The notes under the pieces are model-generated. The model was given only the letters and a program-made list of their open reading frames with translations, did no database searches and was not told the DNA's origin. A stretch of 64,000 nt of DNA from Numida meleagris (lineage: Eukaryota; Chordata; Aves; Galliformes; Numididae), in contig NC_034410.1 of assembly GCF_002078875.1 (NCBI RefSeq), positions 104,618,353 through 104,682,352 on the forward strand. Reading direction: 5' to 3'. The translations under genes were made by a program, and so were the position numbers. How positions within the stretch are numbered: position 1 is the first letter of the stretch; every line of letters starts with the position of its first letter. Positions 27,401-37,726 of this stretch are shown here, piece after piece.

Positions 27401-28780
27401 GTTTTTTATCATGGGATTCAGAAAAGGAAAGTTAAAAAGAAAGTTCAGAAGAACACCATGTTGTATGAGTAGCTGAGCAGATATGAGGGAGGAGGTATAT
27501 GGAGTGGATATAGATGAAATCTTCACTATTTTACCAGCAGTTATTTGTTGTTGATGGCATATGGAAAACACCAAAAGCAGAAATAAAGCTATATCAGAAA
27601 AATTCAAGTCTATCTGGTGGGAGAAATACAGCATGAGGTTTCTTTTGGGAAATTACTTTATTGTTAGCTGAACCAGCTCTGCAAACTCAGGAACACAAAC
27701 ACTTCAAGATCTGCTCCCTCTAAATTGATCTGTATTGTCCAGCCAGTCTCCTCTTAAACTCAGCTGTCCATACACAGCTACACTCTAACAGGAATAGGGC
27801 ATATATTCTCTTAAAGTTTTCAGTATTGAAAAAACATACTGAAGAACTGGTTAATATTTGAAACCATTAAGATGCCAATATTCACTGACAGCTGACAGGG
27901 ATTAAATACACAGATTCACTTTTTGTTGGCATATTTATCTTGTATTAATTCCACACTTCAGGGTTAATATTAGTTGCCTTTTATTCTTTCATGTTAAGGC
28001 ATTCATTTAACTTCTATATATTTTCTCACCATCTTGCGAAGCACCAGACAGCAGCCATGCTTAGTGTCCTTAGCTAAGGGGTCAGCCATTGCTCTCCAGG
28101 TGTCAGGGTTGCCTTTCCTTTCCTCTGATTCATGGTTTATTGATGAATACCATTAGGACTGGACCTGCATTCTTTTCATCAGTTGGACCAGGACCATGGA
28201 GGAGAGATTTGCCTTGTCAGGCATAGCCTATTTGCCAGAAATCTCACTTTCTCATGCAGTGACTATAAACATTGGCCTTAAGTCTGATCTTTCCGGCAGC
28301 TTATCCAAGCCCATAATGACTACAGCTTTTGGTATTTTACTTCAGATATTATACGGAGTCAGGATACACTGTTCTGCGATTTTCAATGAGGTGTGGAAAA
28401 TAAAACCTGTTGTTTAGACTCAAAGACACAGATAGCAAAAAATGCCAGTCTCAAAATCCAGCATATCTGTGCACTTTTATACTCCTAACACTGAATAAAG
28501 CTTTTGTCCCTAAAACAAAACAGAGGATAAAAACTTCTTAATGATGTTACCCGTACTTTTTCCCGTTTTTGAATACATAGAAGCTTGCCTCTTGTCAGAA
28601 ACAAATTTGGCTTTTAAAGTTGTTTCTTTCTCCACGTTACATCAAACATAATAAAAGCTCTATAAACATATGTACCATAAAATCACGCATACCAAAGACC
28701 GTATAGCACGTTCCAACAACAATATCAGCTGCTTCTGTTATTTTGGACTGGAATGTTGAATTAGCAAAAGATGAGTTCAT
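11827..28780 (-). CDS. OPN5L1: OPN5L1-type opsin, five coding exons (whole gene span)
   Basis: Join of 28780-28693, 25873-25711, 24637-24510, 22738-22404 and 12438-11827 gives 1326 nt, 441 residues plus TAG. All introns are GT-AG and phases match (1, 2, 1, 0). It is a seven-helix, retinal-binding GPCR of the plasma membrane. Rough helices: TM1 19-44, TM2 54-79, TM3 91-117, TM4 136-155, TM5 180-210, TM6 236-262, TM7 272-295. Seen: N-glycosylation sequons at N2 and N7, disulfide pair C92/C169, E163 at the rhodopsin-181 counterion position, Schiff-base lysine K282, and C170 at the rhodopsin-188 position. Mammalian OPN5 has Thr there. In OPN5L1 this Cys forms an adduct with retinal, so the receptor is active in the dark with all-trans retinal, inactivated by light, and self-recovering (family knowledge). 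The (D/E)RY motif is replaced by V116-C117-C118 and NPxxY by NPVIH. The tail is about 145 residues. Being an OPN5-group opsin is near certain; the L1 assignment rests mainly on C170. Confidence 0.9.
12450..12492. repeat. (A)n(GA)n microsatellite at the OPN5L1 exon 5 acceptor
   Basis: About 25 A followed by about 9 GA units. On the gene strand it reads (TC)n(T)n and ends 12 bases before the last exon, so it serves as the polypyrimidine tract of intron 4. Length is likely polymorphic. Confidence 0.95.
15880..16356 (+). mobile_element. CR1 LINE in OPN5L1 intron 4
   Basis: Sense CR1 from GAGGCCCTGGAGTGTGTTCA through the [19 protein letters not shown] coding segment, the GATGATCTTGTAGGTC block and an octamer tail (ATTCTATGATTCTACAATTC). 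It is well preserved and inserted antisense to the opsin gene. Confidence 0.95.
22404..22738 (-). CDS. OPN5L1: OPN5L1 coding exon 4 (TM4, extracellular loop 2, TM5)
   Basis: Residues 127-238. The acceptor is TCTTACAG|GC and the donor GTCAAG|GTAACT. It has TM4 with W143 in AWTYAA, then loop 2 reading [12 protein letters not shown]. Aligned on the disulfide Cys (C169, rhodopsin 187), E163 is the position-181 counterion and C170 is position 188. TM5 has the LLPCGVIV proline kink (P197). A basic third cytoplasmic loop ([10 protein letters not shown]) follows. Human OPN5 reads GTSCTLDW in loop 2, so the Thr-to-Cys difference is what separates the L1 type. Confidence 0.94.
22739..25710 (-). other. 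OPN5L1 introns 3 and 2
   Basis: Intron 3 is 24509-22739 and intron 2 is 25710-24638, split by exon 3. Both are GT-AG, AT-rich, with poly-A/T runs and no repeats that I recognise as CR1. Confidence 0.88.
24510..24637 (-). CDS. OPN5L1: OPN5L1 coding exon 3 (TM3, degenerate DRY)
   Basis: Residues 85-126 plus the first base of Gly127. The acceptor is TTTGTTAG|G and the donor TTATG|GTAAGTTAC. It starts [11 protein letters not shown], where C92 is the conserved disulfide Cys at the top of TM3 and Y95 occupies the rhodopsin-113 position (Tyr also in OPN5). It ends [16 protein letters not shown], aligning with the SLDRYLKIC segment of OPN5. The Asp-Arg-Tyr triplet therefore reads Val-Cys-Cys (GTG TGC TGC), while the flanking LKIC is kept. 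No frameshift is needed to read this. Confidence 0.93.
25711..25873 (-). CDS. OPN5L1: OPN5L1 coding exon 2 (TM1-TM2)
   Basis: Residues 30-84 (the Gly30 and Arg84 codons are split). The acceptor is TTCTCTGCAG|GA and the donor CACAG|GTTTGTTC. The GN of TM1 is G36-N37. A basic loop, [12 protein letters not shown], precedes TM2, which contains the family pattern NLAISDLAM (D65 equals the conserved TM2 Asp). The exon ends SSLSHR, aligned with the CHRW junction of OPN5. A CR1 copy lies only about 55 bases upstream of this exon in intron 1. Confidence 0.93.
25874..28692 (-). other. OPN5L1 intron 1
   Basis: 2819 bases, GT-AG, with one CR1 at its 3' end. The 125-residue minus frame at 27634-27257 has no recognisable domain and is not spliced into the opsin. 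Confidence 0.85.
25929..26150 (+). mobile_element. CR1 LINE in OPN5L1 intron 1, next to exon 2
   Basis: CR1 3' segment with the GATGCCCCATCCCTGGAAAC block, the AGGCTGGATGGGGCTCTGAG block and terminal GGTCCCTTCCAACTCAAATG ATTCTGTG. It ends about 55 bases upstream of the splice acceptor of exon 2 (in gene orientation) and is antisense to the gene. Confidence 0.92.
28693..28780 (-). CDS. OPN5L1: OPN5L1 coding exon 1 (N-terminus, start of TM1)
   Basis: The exon encodes residues 1-29 plus the first base of Gly30. It opens [11 protein letters not shown], with two sequons (N2, N7), and runs into [14 protein letters not shown], which aligns with the EAD-led start of TM1 in OPN5. The donor is TTTG|GTATGC. 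The ATG is preceded directly by a pyrimidine-rich TTTGTTTGTTTTCAG, a good splice acceptor, so transcription probably starts in an upstream non-coding exon. Alternatively the protein starts in an earlier exon that I cannot see. The exon is too short to stand out as a long reading frame. It was found by extending the opsin frame upstream. Confidence 0.85.
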
Positions 28781-29002
28781 CTGAAAACAAACAAACAAAA
28801 ACAGGATATGGTATTAGAAATGTAGTATGAAAGCAAATATCTGCAAGCTCTCTATAAGGCTATAAGATGTACTCTGGGTAAAGGACAGGAATAATTTCAT
28901 TTTATTTTTTTGAATTAGCAGTTAATTTATCTGAATAAAGGTTGTGAAGAAGACAAAGTCAGGCTCCTTTCAGTGCCAGGACAAGAGGCAATGGGCACAA
29001 AT

Positions 29003-29215
29003 ACAAGAGAGTCCCTCTGAACATCAGGCAGCACCTCTGTGCTGTGCAGGTGACAGAGCACTGGCACAGGCTGCCCAGAGGCTGTGTGTGGGGTCTGCTC
29101 CTCAGGGACCTTCAGCAGCCACCTGCACGCGGGCCTGGGCCCTGCTCTGGTGTCCCTGCTGGAGCGGGGGTTGGGCCCAATGCACCCAGAAGGCCTGCCA
29201 GCCTCAGCCTGTCTG
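29003..29215 (+). mobile_element. CR1 LINE, different subfamily, old copy
   Basis: Recognised by GGTGACAGAGCACTGGCACA, GGCTGCCCAGAGGCTGTG and TCCCTGCTGGAGCGGGGGTT, a CR1 3' variant unlike the other copies here. The octamer tail is lost. It is unusually GC-rich for its surroundings, which explains the short overlapping open frames. Confidence 0.8.
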
Positions 29216-32200
29216 AAATCACAGATGAAATCACAGCCAAGAACTGAAGCCTAGGTGAACAAATTTCAATTAGTTTGAGGGCCTCATCTAAATTTGAGAA
29301 CATCACAATATTACAGCTGCAACTCGTAAAGAGTGCCTTACGTATATGTAAGTACTTGTATAAAGTCTTCGGCAAGGAGACAGCATGACAAGTCGATGGG
29401 ATTTGTTCAGCTTTCCTTAGAAAACTCCTTTGCAAATACAGTTACACTGATGAAAAAGAGCTTCTAACAACTGTATTCACAATGGTCTGAGATACATACT
29501 GGCATAACTCTGAAAAATGCCAGAATTAACATCTACTGTCATTTGCTATTCCTGTATTCCCTTAAGGAGTCTGCTATGGGGCCAGCCCTGTGACCCAGTC
29601 CAGACCTTTCTGCCCATGTGAAGTAGCTCAGAACCAGAGGGAGGGGACTAACTTGTGTTTTGCAATACTCCTTCTAGAGGCAGACTCAGCTACTTAGATG
29701 CTCTCACCTACAGGGTTTAACACACCATCTAATTCAAGGGAAAAGACCTAAGACAAAGTTTTCTTCTAGCACAATATATAGGTATATATATGGTATCTCA
29801 CAGGTAGTTTATTCTCCCCGTGGTCCCATCAGTTTTTTCCACACAAGCCCTTATTTCCTCAACTGCCCTAATCCAGGACACTAACATCTACTGACAACAC
29901 AGAGGCTACATGTTTCTTCGCTAGATATTTCACCATGAGGAATGCTAAACCTACTGTGTAACACTACGAATGTTTATACTGTAATCCTTTTGCCAATATT
30001 TCTTTCATTCATTAAGCAGAAACAGGAAGATTTCACATCAGAAGCCTCAGTTTGGTCGCCGTTTCCTAGCGGCCACCGCTGCTGCATGTGACTGCCCTCA
30101 AGAGACAGTAACCAAAATAGCAATGGGACATTCAGCTGCTTCTTCCCTGAGGCAAACTCTTCACAAGGAAAAGCCAAGCTCCTGTCAGACATTACTACTA
30201 CATTTTCAATGCTCTATCCTATCAAAAGCAAATTTGATATTTAGTAAAAGAAAAGGCAATCTACCCTGTAAAACACAATTCTTCAGCTAGTCATGAGCTC
30301 TTGAAATCTACTGAAATTCCTGGTTTTCCATTATGCTGTGCTCGTTCATCAGAGCTAGATGCTCTTAGATTTTACTCAGATTGCTTCTATCACAGCAATA
30401 CAGATAACAAAATCATGTGCTGAGAAAAAGGGAGTTTTCTTCAAAGTGTACAGCCCTCTCTGGAGTGAGTCATAGCAACATTTAAGCCACAATGTTAATG
30501 TAAAGAAATAATAGAAAGAACTTTTAACTAAAATCACACCGTCTCAGGATGAGTGAAGCCTTTTAAAGTGTGAAATCTCAAGTTCAAAGTCTGCATAAAC
30601 CTATCCTCTTAAATAGTTTCCAAGCATCTACCTTATTGCCGACTTCTATAGTAATTTTGAAGCTAGATACAAACAGCGATTAATTTTCACATCAGTAGTC
30701 TGCAGCTCTGAGGGGGCTACAGAAAGAAGGGCTCTGGAGAAAAGAAAAGCATCACTTTCAGAAAATGTGGATGAAGCCATCTTTAAAGAGGAACTGAAAA
30801 AAGAACAGGTCTGCATGCTGACTGCTAAAGAATCACCTGACACTTCCTTAAATGCTTTGTATGGCAGAAATGTGACATGTTCTGGAAAGCAGCAACAAGC
30901 TTTACTGGCATTTATTCTTTTGGTCCAAGTTTATGTGCTATATAATGATAATTTGAAAAACACCTGTATTTTTTTCCCTCCATCCCTCAACAGTTAGATT
31001 GACTTGCCACACAACAGTCATGATTTTGAATGCTAAATGTGCTTCATTAAACTTCTGATAGCATGTTAATTACATAAACCAAATAACAACTAAGGCATCT
31101 GCACTCAATGTATCAATTTCAATAAAATGATTCTTAAGTAAACTATTGTCACCGTGCATAAATGTCATAAATCTTTTGTTTTCTCCCTTCTGATAGTCTT
31201 CTCTTGATTCCAGATCTTCTATTCTCAACAAATAATATTTTCCCCAGGTATTCATTGCTTTTCTCTTCCCCCACGCTATACGTATTAGCATAAAATGCTA
31301 AACAAAAGTATGAAAAGTATTCAGCAGTTTGCACAGCACAGCAGGAGAAGGTTAAAACCAACAGATGAATAGACTTCAATAACTTATCATTAAACATAAA
31401 TGTATTTATGGTAACTGGTAGGTACTATTTCATATCACTTGTCACTTAAAATAAGGAGAACACAAAGACCTTTACCAATAAACATAAGAACGTGTTCTTT
31501 TTTTGTCATGGCTATACTCATAAAGACTTTGGATTTTGTAACGTGTAAAAATACATTGCACTTTATTTGCTTGTGTGAATAAACATTTCTGGACACAAAT
31601 TTCTATTCACTCATTTTGTTCACCCACATTGCCATTTTACCATGCAATCATAACGTGAGTTGGCTATGCATGCATGCATGGATGCACTGAGATTCTATCA
31701 TTATTCAGCCTTATGGGGAATTCTCTTGGAAATTAACTTGTTTTTCACTCTGATTATAAAAGGCCATATTTTTGGAGCCCAGGATTAAAATCATGCTCAT
31801 CTCCAACATCATGTTAGTCCACTGTCTATAAATAACACTTGCTGGAAGGACTAATTAGAAGTCAGAGAGCATTGTGTCATGTGTGCAGTAGATTATCCAT
31901 GAATGTACAAGGGCTAGTTCTGCCAGAAAATACAAGGAAAATTAGATATTACAAATCAATAAACTATTTTTTTTTCTTAAGATATCCACCGCCAGCCAAT
32001 ATGCTTCTATTTGTCCTTCCAACAACATTAAAAGCATCCATATGAATCAAATACATTAAAATGAGTAAAGGTCTACAAAGAGAATTACAGCCTATGTACT
32101 TCTGAATGAAGTGTGGCAGAAGGATAAGTCCCCAATCACCAATACAGAAATACTGCTACTTTTCCAGCTCAATGCAGAAAGTAAAGAAATTCTGATGCTT

Positions 32201-34876
32201 CGTAAATAAGAACAAATTAAAATAGAGACAAAACCTGTTGTGTACTTCAGCATGATCAGAGTAATCTCCATATTCCCTACTCAAACCAAGATGTAAGTCT
32301 TATCATGGACTTCTCTATACTAAGATGTTGTCCTAGATTCAGTTTTATAAGTGACCTCATAAAAGACCTCTCATAAGAGACCACAAGAAGTCACACAAGA
32401 TCACTGTATGATGCTAACAACTGGACTTGACAAAATTAAACCAATCACCCAATTCTCAGGAATTCATTTAGAGGGTTAGTTGGGGAAGGAGGCAATACTT
32501 TGTTTTTGTCATTTGTCTAGCTTCAATTTCCAGTCACACCAACTCCCACATCATCACAAAGTGACCAAAAAGAAGTTACCCTCAACCTCTCCATGATGAT
32601 TTAAATAGAATGAACTTAGGGTAGAGGCTGTTTCTATTCCTGATTTCACTGGCCTCAGCTGAAGATCTGGTGCTCCAGAATGTGGTCTTTCACTACAGTA
32701 AGCTAATCTATTATCAAAAATTTATTGAGATTTGCACCATATCTTAGGAGTTTTGTGGCTACCAACCTTCATTTTCAAAACCACCTAATACTGCCTCATT
32801 ATTAACTCTATGCTCCAGCTCTTCTCTGGGAAGATACATTTGATCAAAATCCTTCAAATTTCAAAACCAGTAGAATCTGTGAGCTCTTACTTCCTCCAGG
32901 ATTACCAATAGTTATGAAGTTTATTAATACAGGCATCTTCGGGCAACGCAGTGTTATCTGCAGTCCATGCAGGAATTGATCCCGTCACACTGGGTTATTC
33001 TGCCATTGCTTTCCAACCTCAAAATGCTTTCTGTCCTGAATTTTCTTCAAGTACAAACAGCAATCTAGCTTGCAAAATGACTGGGCATTTGCCACCTGCT
33101 TCACATCCTCAATCTTCAAAATCTCACAGAAGCTGGTAAGAACCATAGAAGCAATTACAGCTGTTCAGAGTAGAGGCACAAAGGGGCACACACCATAATA
33201 GCAGGCTACTCCCCAAATTCTTTTCACATGAGGGACCAGGGTGCAGATGCCTCAGGTCACGCTCTCACTCAGCCACCAAATGGATACTGCATACCAAAGG
33301 ACATACTGTTCCTTTGTGTAGTTCCTCTTTGTCTTCATAAAGCCTTGTAGTGAATTTGTCACTTTTCACGTAAAAGCAATAAGAGGGAACTGTTAAGCTT
33401 AAGTATGAACGTGACAACTCCCTTATCAAAACACACATCTGGGTGCAACAGCAGCATATACATATCATAAACTTCACCGAGTTACACGACTGTGTCACAA
33501 ACCTTAAAATCCTTTACCAGCTCACTGACCAAGCTCTGAAATAACTGAAAGTTGCAAAATACCATCTCTACCATGAGCATGTCCCATTTCTTATAAAACA
33601 GATTATTTTTAGCAATACACTTCTCTAATGCAGTCTGAAATCTTCACCCATTCCGTGGGACTACACTGAATTCTCCTTTCTGAGTTGCAATGTAATATGA
33701 CCACAGTAACAAGAAAGTTTACTGCACATTTTGAGCTCATGGGAGACACAAGCTCAAAAGTTCTTGAAGTTTCCACTGAACAAAACAATACTTTGTTTCA
33801 GGAATAAAAGTGTAATCACTCAGAAAATTTCACAACTGGAATTAACACACAGTTAACTAGGAGTTAATTCCTCACCTGGTTTAAATTTGTGTTCCTCACA
33901 CATTGTAATCAATGTGTGAATACAGATTACACACAGAACAAAACTGACAATTCAGTGACAAGTTACAGAAGTGCTAATTTTGTCTCTCAAGAGGTCATAA
34001 AGAAGATTATTTGCTATACAGCCATGTCTTCTAAGCTGAACTCCCCTTTCTGAAGTTTTAAAAAGAAATTATCAGCACCATATTGCCTGCTAGAAAGAGA
34101 ACTGACTAAGAATTAAAGGAGTGAAATGATATCGATTGGGATCCTCAGGACAAAAAGTCTCATTGATCTTAACTAAGGTCACAGGTATCCAACTAGGTTC
34201 AGCAGAATTTATTTTCATCCACACTTGGCGAAATTGTTGTTATAATTCACACAAATACATGCTGCTTCTGTTAACATTTATGTTTTGAGAAACTAGGTTA
34301 TATTGGAAGAGAAACAAAAAGCAGAGGCTAATGAGAAATGTGACCTCATTACAATGGGCACGAAATCCTGTCCTCAAGCACATTCACTAGAGCAGTATGA
34401 AATGTTTCTGACAAAATCTTATGAAATGCTCTCATGGACCTCAACATGGATATCATTTTATTTATTTATTTTGTAAAATATGTAGTTTTCCTACTGTTCT
34501 GCTTAATAAACAACAAAAACAGGGAAATCCTTTAATGAAATATGTTGAATTTAATTGTGCATTATATATTACTTCAAGATCTACTCTAGTTTTATTTTTT
34601 TAATTTAAATCAGAATGCTTTATTTTATTGAAATTATTGAACAACTCAACATGTTTCAGCTTTTTTGTTGTTTTTTTTTTTCCCCATCACTACTAAATTA
34701 TCTGGAAAACCACTTATTCACAAAACTCTTACCTCAAGGCCTGCAATTCATAGAGGTTACCCATTACATTCCATATGGACTTATACTCTGTGGATGACTC
34801 AATATTTGCAATTTGATTACCCAGAAAGTCTCATCCCTCCCTGCAATAATGGTTTGCAGTAGCAGAGGACTGCTGG

Positions 34877-34908
34877 GTTGGTTTTTTTTTTGTTTTTTTT
34901 TTTTTTTT
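34877..34908. repeat. Poly-T tract
   Basis: Two T runs (about 10 and 18) separated by G. Similar tracts lie at 17777-17792, 52500-52517 and 60000-60012. They are simple repeats with no gene attached. Confidence 0.85.
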
Positions 34909-37089
34909 CCTGTCTTTGCTTTAGAGCAGATGGAACAGATGCCACCGCGTTTTGTGCAAGTGGTCCATGACTTTTGGAGTCATTTACCTATGGGTCTGCC
35001 AACACCTCAGCTGATCAGCCTCTTAGCTCATTTTAAGAACTTACAGATGCATTCTGACTGCCTTCTTTTCCTGCAGACATTTATAGACTGGATGGATTAA
35101 ACAAAACAAGCTGCTGCTCATACTATCTAAATGGTTAACGTGATAAACTCCTGACACTATTTAAGTAAAATTAAATGAAATTACAGACACTCCCAGAATA
35201 TTTCATAGTCATACAAATAGTAATAATTCTAGGTATTTTTACTAAGTGCTTTAAAAGCAAAATTCAAAACAATCTTACATTTTCCTGTTTAGCACATCTA
35301 TTGATGTTCCTTATGATTATTCAACTAATGAATTGGTCTGCATTTGCACAAATACTTCTTTTTACTGCAAAGCAGAAATCTTCAACATCTATATTATATT
35401 TGAGATTAAAAGTAGGCTTTCTGCAGAAGCTACGACTTTAACATCTTATGCTCTCAGTGTCGTATCTCCTACTAACAGTAATAAACTGACAAGATGGGGT
35501 AAGGAAAAACATCTGATCTAGATGGATTCTATTTCTTCCCATTTTCTCTTTTTCAGGTAAAACATCCCCTCAAATTATGGTTATTTCTCCTCAGCTTTAT
35601 CATGTATTCTCCTCATTGCCTTTTTTCTTCTTGCAATCAATTTGTAATGGAGAATTTACTAGGGAAGTCACATCTTCATATATTTTTTCAGTTATTATTT
35701 TCAAAATTTTATAAATCTTGCTTGTATATGCAGCCAGAGGAGTACAGGAGGAACTGAAAAATAAATGCTTTGTGTACTGCTCCATTATGAATCTAAAGAT
35801 AATGCACACACACAAAAAACACTGCAAAAAAAAACTAAGGAAAAAAATCACCTATGAATCTACAGCAGGAGTGTTCCATGCTCAGAATAAGGCTTTTTAA
35901 TATCAGTATTTATATAGGAGTTAATTCCTCATCTGATTTAAATTTGTTTGTAACTTGCACGCTGTAATCAGATGGAACCATCAGCCTCCAGGCTAACCTC
36001 CTGAATTACAAAGTATAAGCACATTATCATTTCTGTTTGCAGAAGCTTAGAGATTTGTATCCTTAGTCAACATTTTCTAAAGGTTAATTATTCTCAGTAT
36101 GGATTTTTTTTACATCTTTCTTTTCCCATAATGCTAGACAAATTCAAGTTAATTAACTACCAATCACTGACTTGCATTTTCAACCTCTACCACTGAAAAA
36201 AGCATCTAGTATCAGAAATCTGCTCCCCAAATACATATTTGCAAAGCACAATTAAGTCAGGTTCATCACTGGGTTTACATAGATTTCTTAATTATCTTAT
36301 GAGGGAATTTTTTTTAATCCCTCTTGAAGCTTTCTCTGGCTTTTTCTCAGTTCTTCAGCCTGTATTCCTCTTGCTGTGGGACAACGATTCTGACCACAAA
36401 ATACCTTCATGATTGCTATACCTATTTTCCTATTTAGATATGCAAAGCTATTCTTTCTTTTCAGTCACAGTATTGTAAAGGGAACTCATTGGTCAAGCAT
36501 AAATTACCGCTGCTGTTAGGCCCTTTTCTAATATTTTGGGCTGTTTGATGCCTTTGTATTTAACTGATCCATCTCAACAGATCTGGAATGAAAGGGAATA
36601 TAATTGAGTCTTACAGATGTCAGACTTTTACCAGCTCCATTGATGTCCAAGACTCCACTGTGAGTTGACTGTGCTTTCTGTGACAAAGCCATTAAATTCA
36701 TCCCATCCTGCCCTGTGAGAAACCTGCAGTCTTTATGTAAAATATGTAAAATATATGGAAATACAAAAAAAAAAATTCCTAAGCGGCTAGAAGATACACC
36801 TTTCTGAAGAACATTCAGGCAAAAAAAAAAAAAAAGCACTGTACAACCTTAAAGCAAGTAGCAGATATCTTGCACAGAAAAAAAAGAGGTGCAAATACCT
36901 GAAGAGATGAAAGACTCCATGGGTCAAACAGGAGTCCAAAATTGGGAGCCTATTAGTATATATTATTGCAAAATTTAAAAGGTTGGTATGAACCAACAAC
37001 AAAATGAAAAGGAAAAAAAAAGAGAAATGAACATGCCTTAATCAAGGGAAAGGTATTTCTGGTCTGTGTCTTTTTTCAAGTCTGAGTGG

Positions 37090-37726
37090 AAGAAATGGAC
37101 CTGGGAGTATTGGTTGAGGCTCAGGTGACCAAGAAGGAGTTGCCAGCAGGAGCAGGGATGTGATCATCGTGACCCTGTACTCAGCACTGGTGAGGCCACA
37201 CCTCGAGAACTGTGTTCAGTTTTGGGCCCCTTCACTACAAGAAAGATACTGAGGCCCTGGAGCGTGTCCAGAGAAGGGCAGTGAAGCTGTGAGGGGTCTG
37301 GTGCACAAGTCTTACAAGGAGCAGCTGAGGGAACTGAGATTGTTCAGTCTGGAGAAGAGGAGGCTCAGGGAAGACCTTATTGCTCCCTACAACTACCTGA
37401 AGGGAGGTTGTGGTGATGTGGATGTCGGCCTCTTCTTCCATGTAACTGTCAATAGGACGAGAGGGAATGGCCTCAAGTTGTGCCAGGGGGCATTCAGGTT
37501 GGATATTAGGAAAAAATTATTCTCATAAAGAGTGGTCAGACACTGGAACGGGCTGCCCAGGGAGGTAGTAAAGTCACCCTCCCTAGAGGTATTCAAGAAA
37601 CATTTAGATGTGCTACTAAGAGGCATGGTTTAGAGAGGAAATAGTGGTGGTAGGTGAACAGCTGGACTGGAGATGATCTTGGAGGACTTTCCCACTTCAG
37701 TGACTCCATGATTCTATGATTTCATA
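37090..37726 (+). mobile_element. CR1 LINE, longest copy in the window
   Basis: Begins in the GACCTGGGAGTATTGGTTGA segment, continues with CAGCACTGGTGAGGCCACAC, TGTTCAGTTTTGGGCCCC and the [19 protein letters not shown] coding segment, and ends with ATTCTATGATTTCATAG. Frameshifts break the coding frame. It has a small internal deletion near its start relative to other CR1 copies. Confidence 0.94.

Larger units (their letters stand above)
28781..37089. other. Non-coding DNA upstream of the OPN5L1 coding exons
   Basis: One old CR1 (29003-29215), poly-T runs and chance frames. It may contain 5' UTR exons and regulatory DNA of the opsin, but I see no CpG-rich or TATA-type promoter that I can defend. 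Confidence 0.5.
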
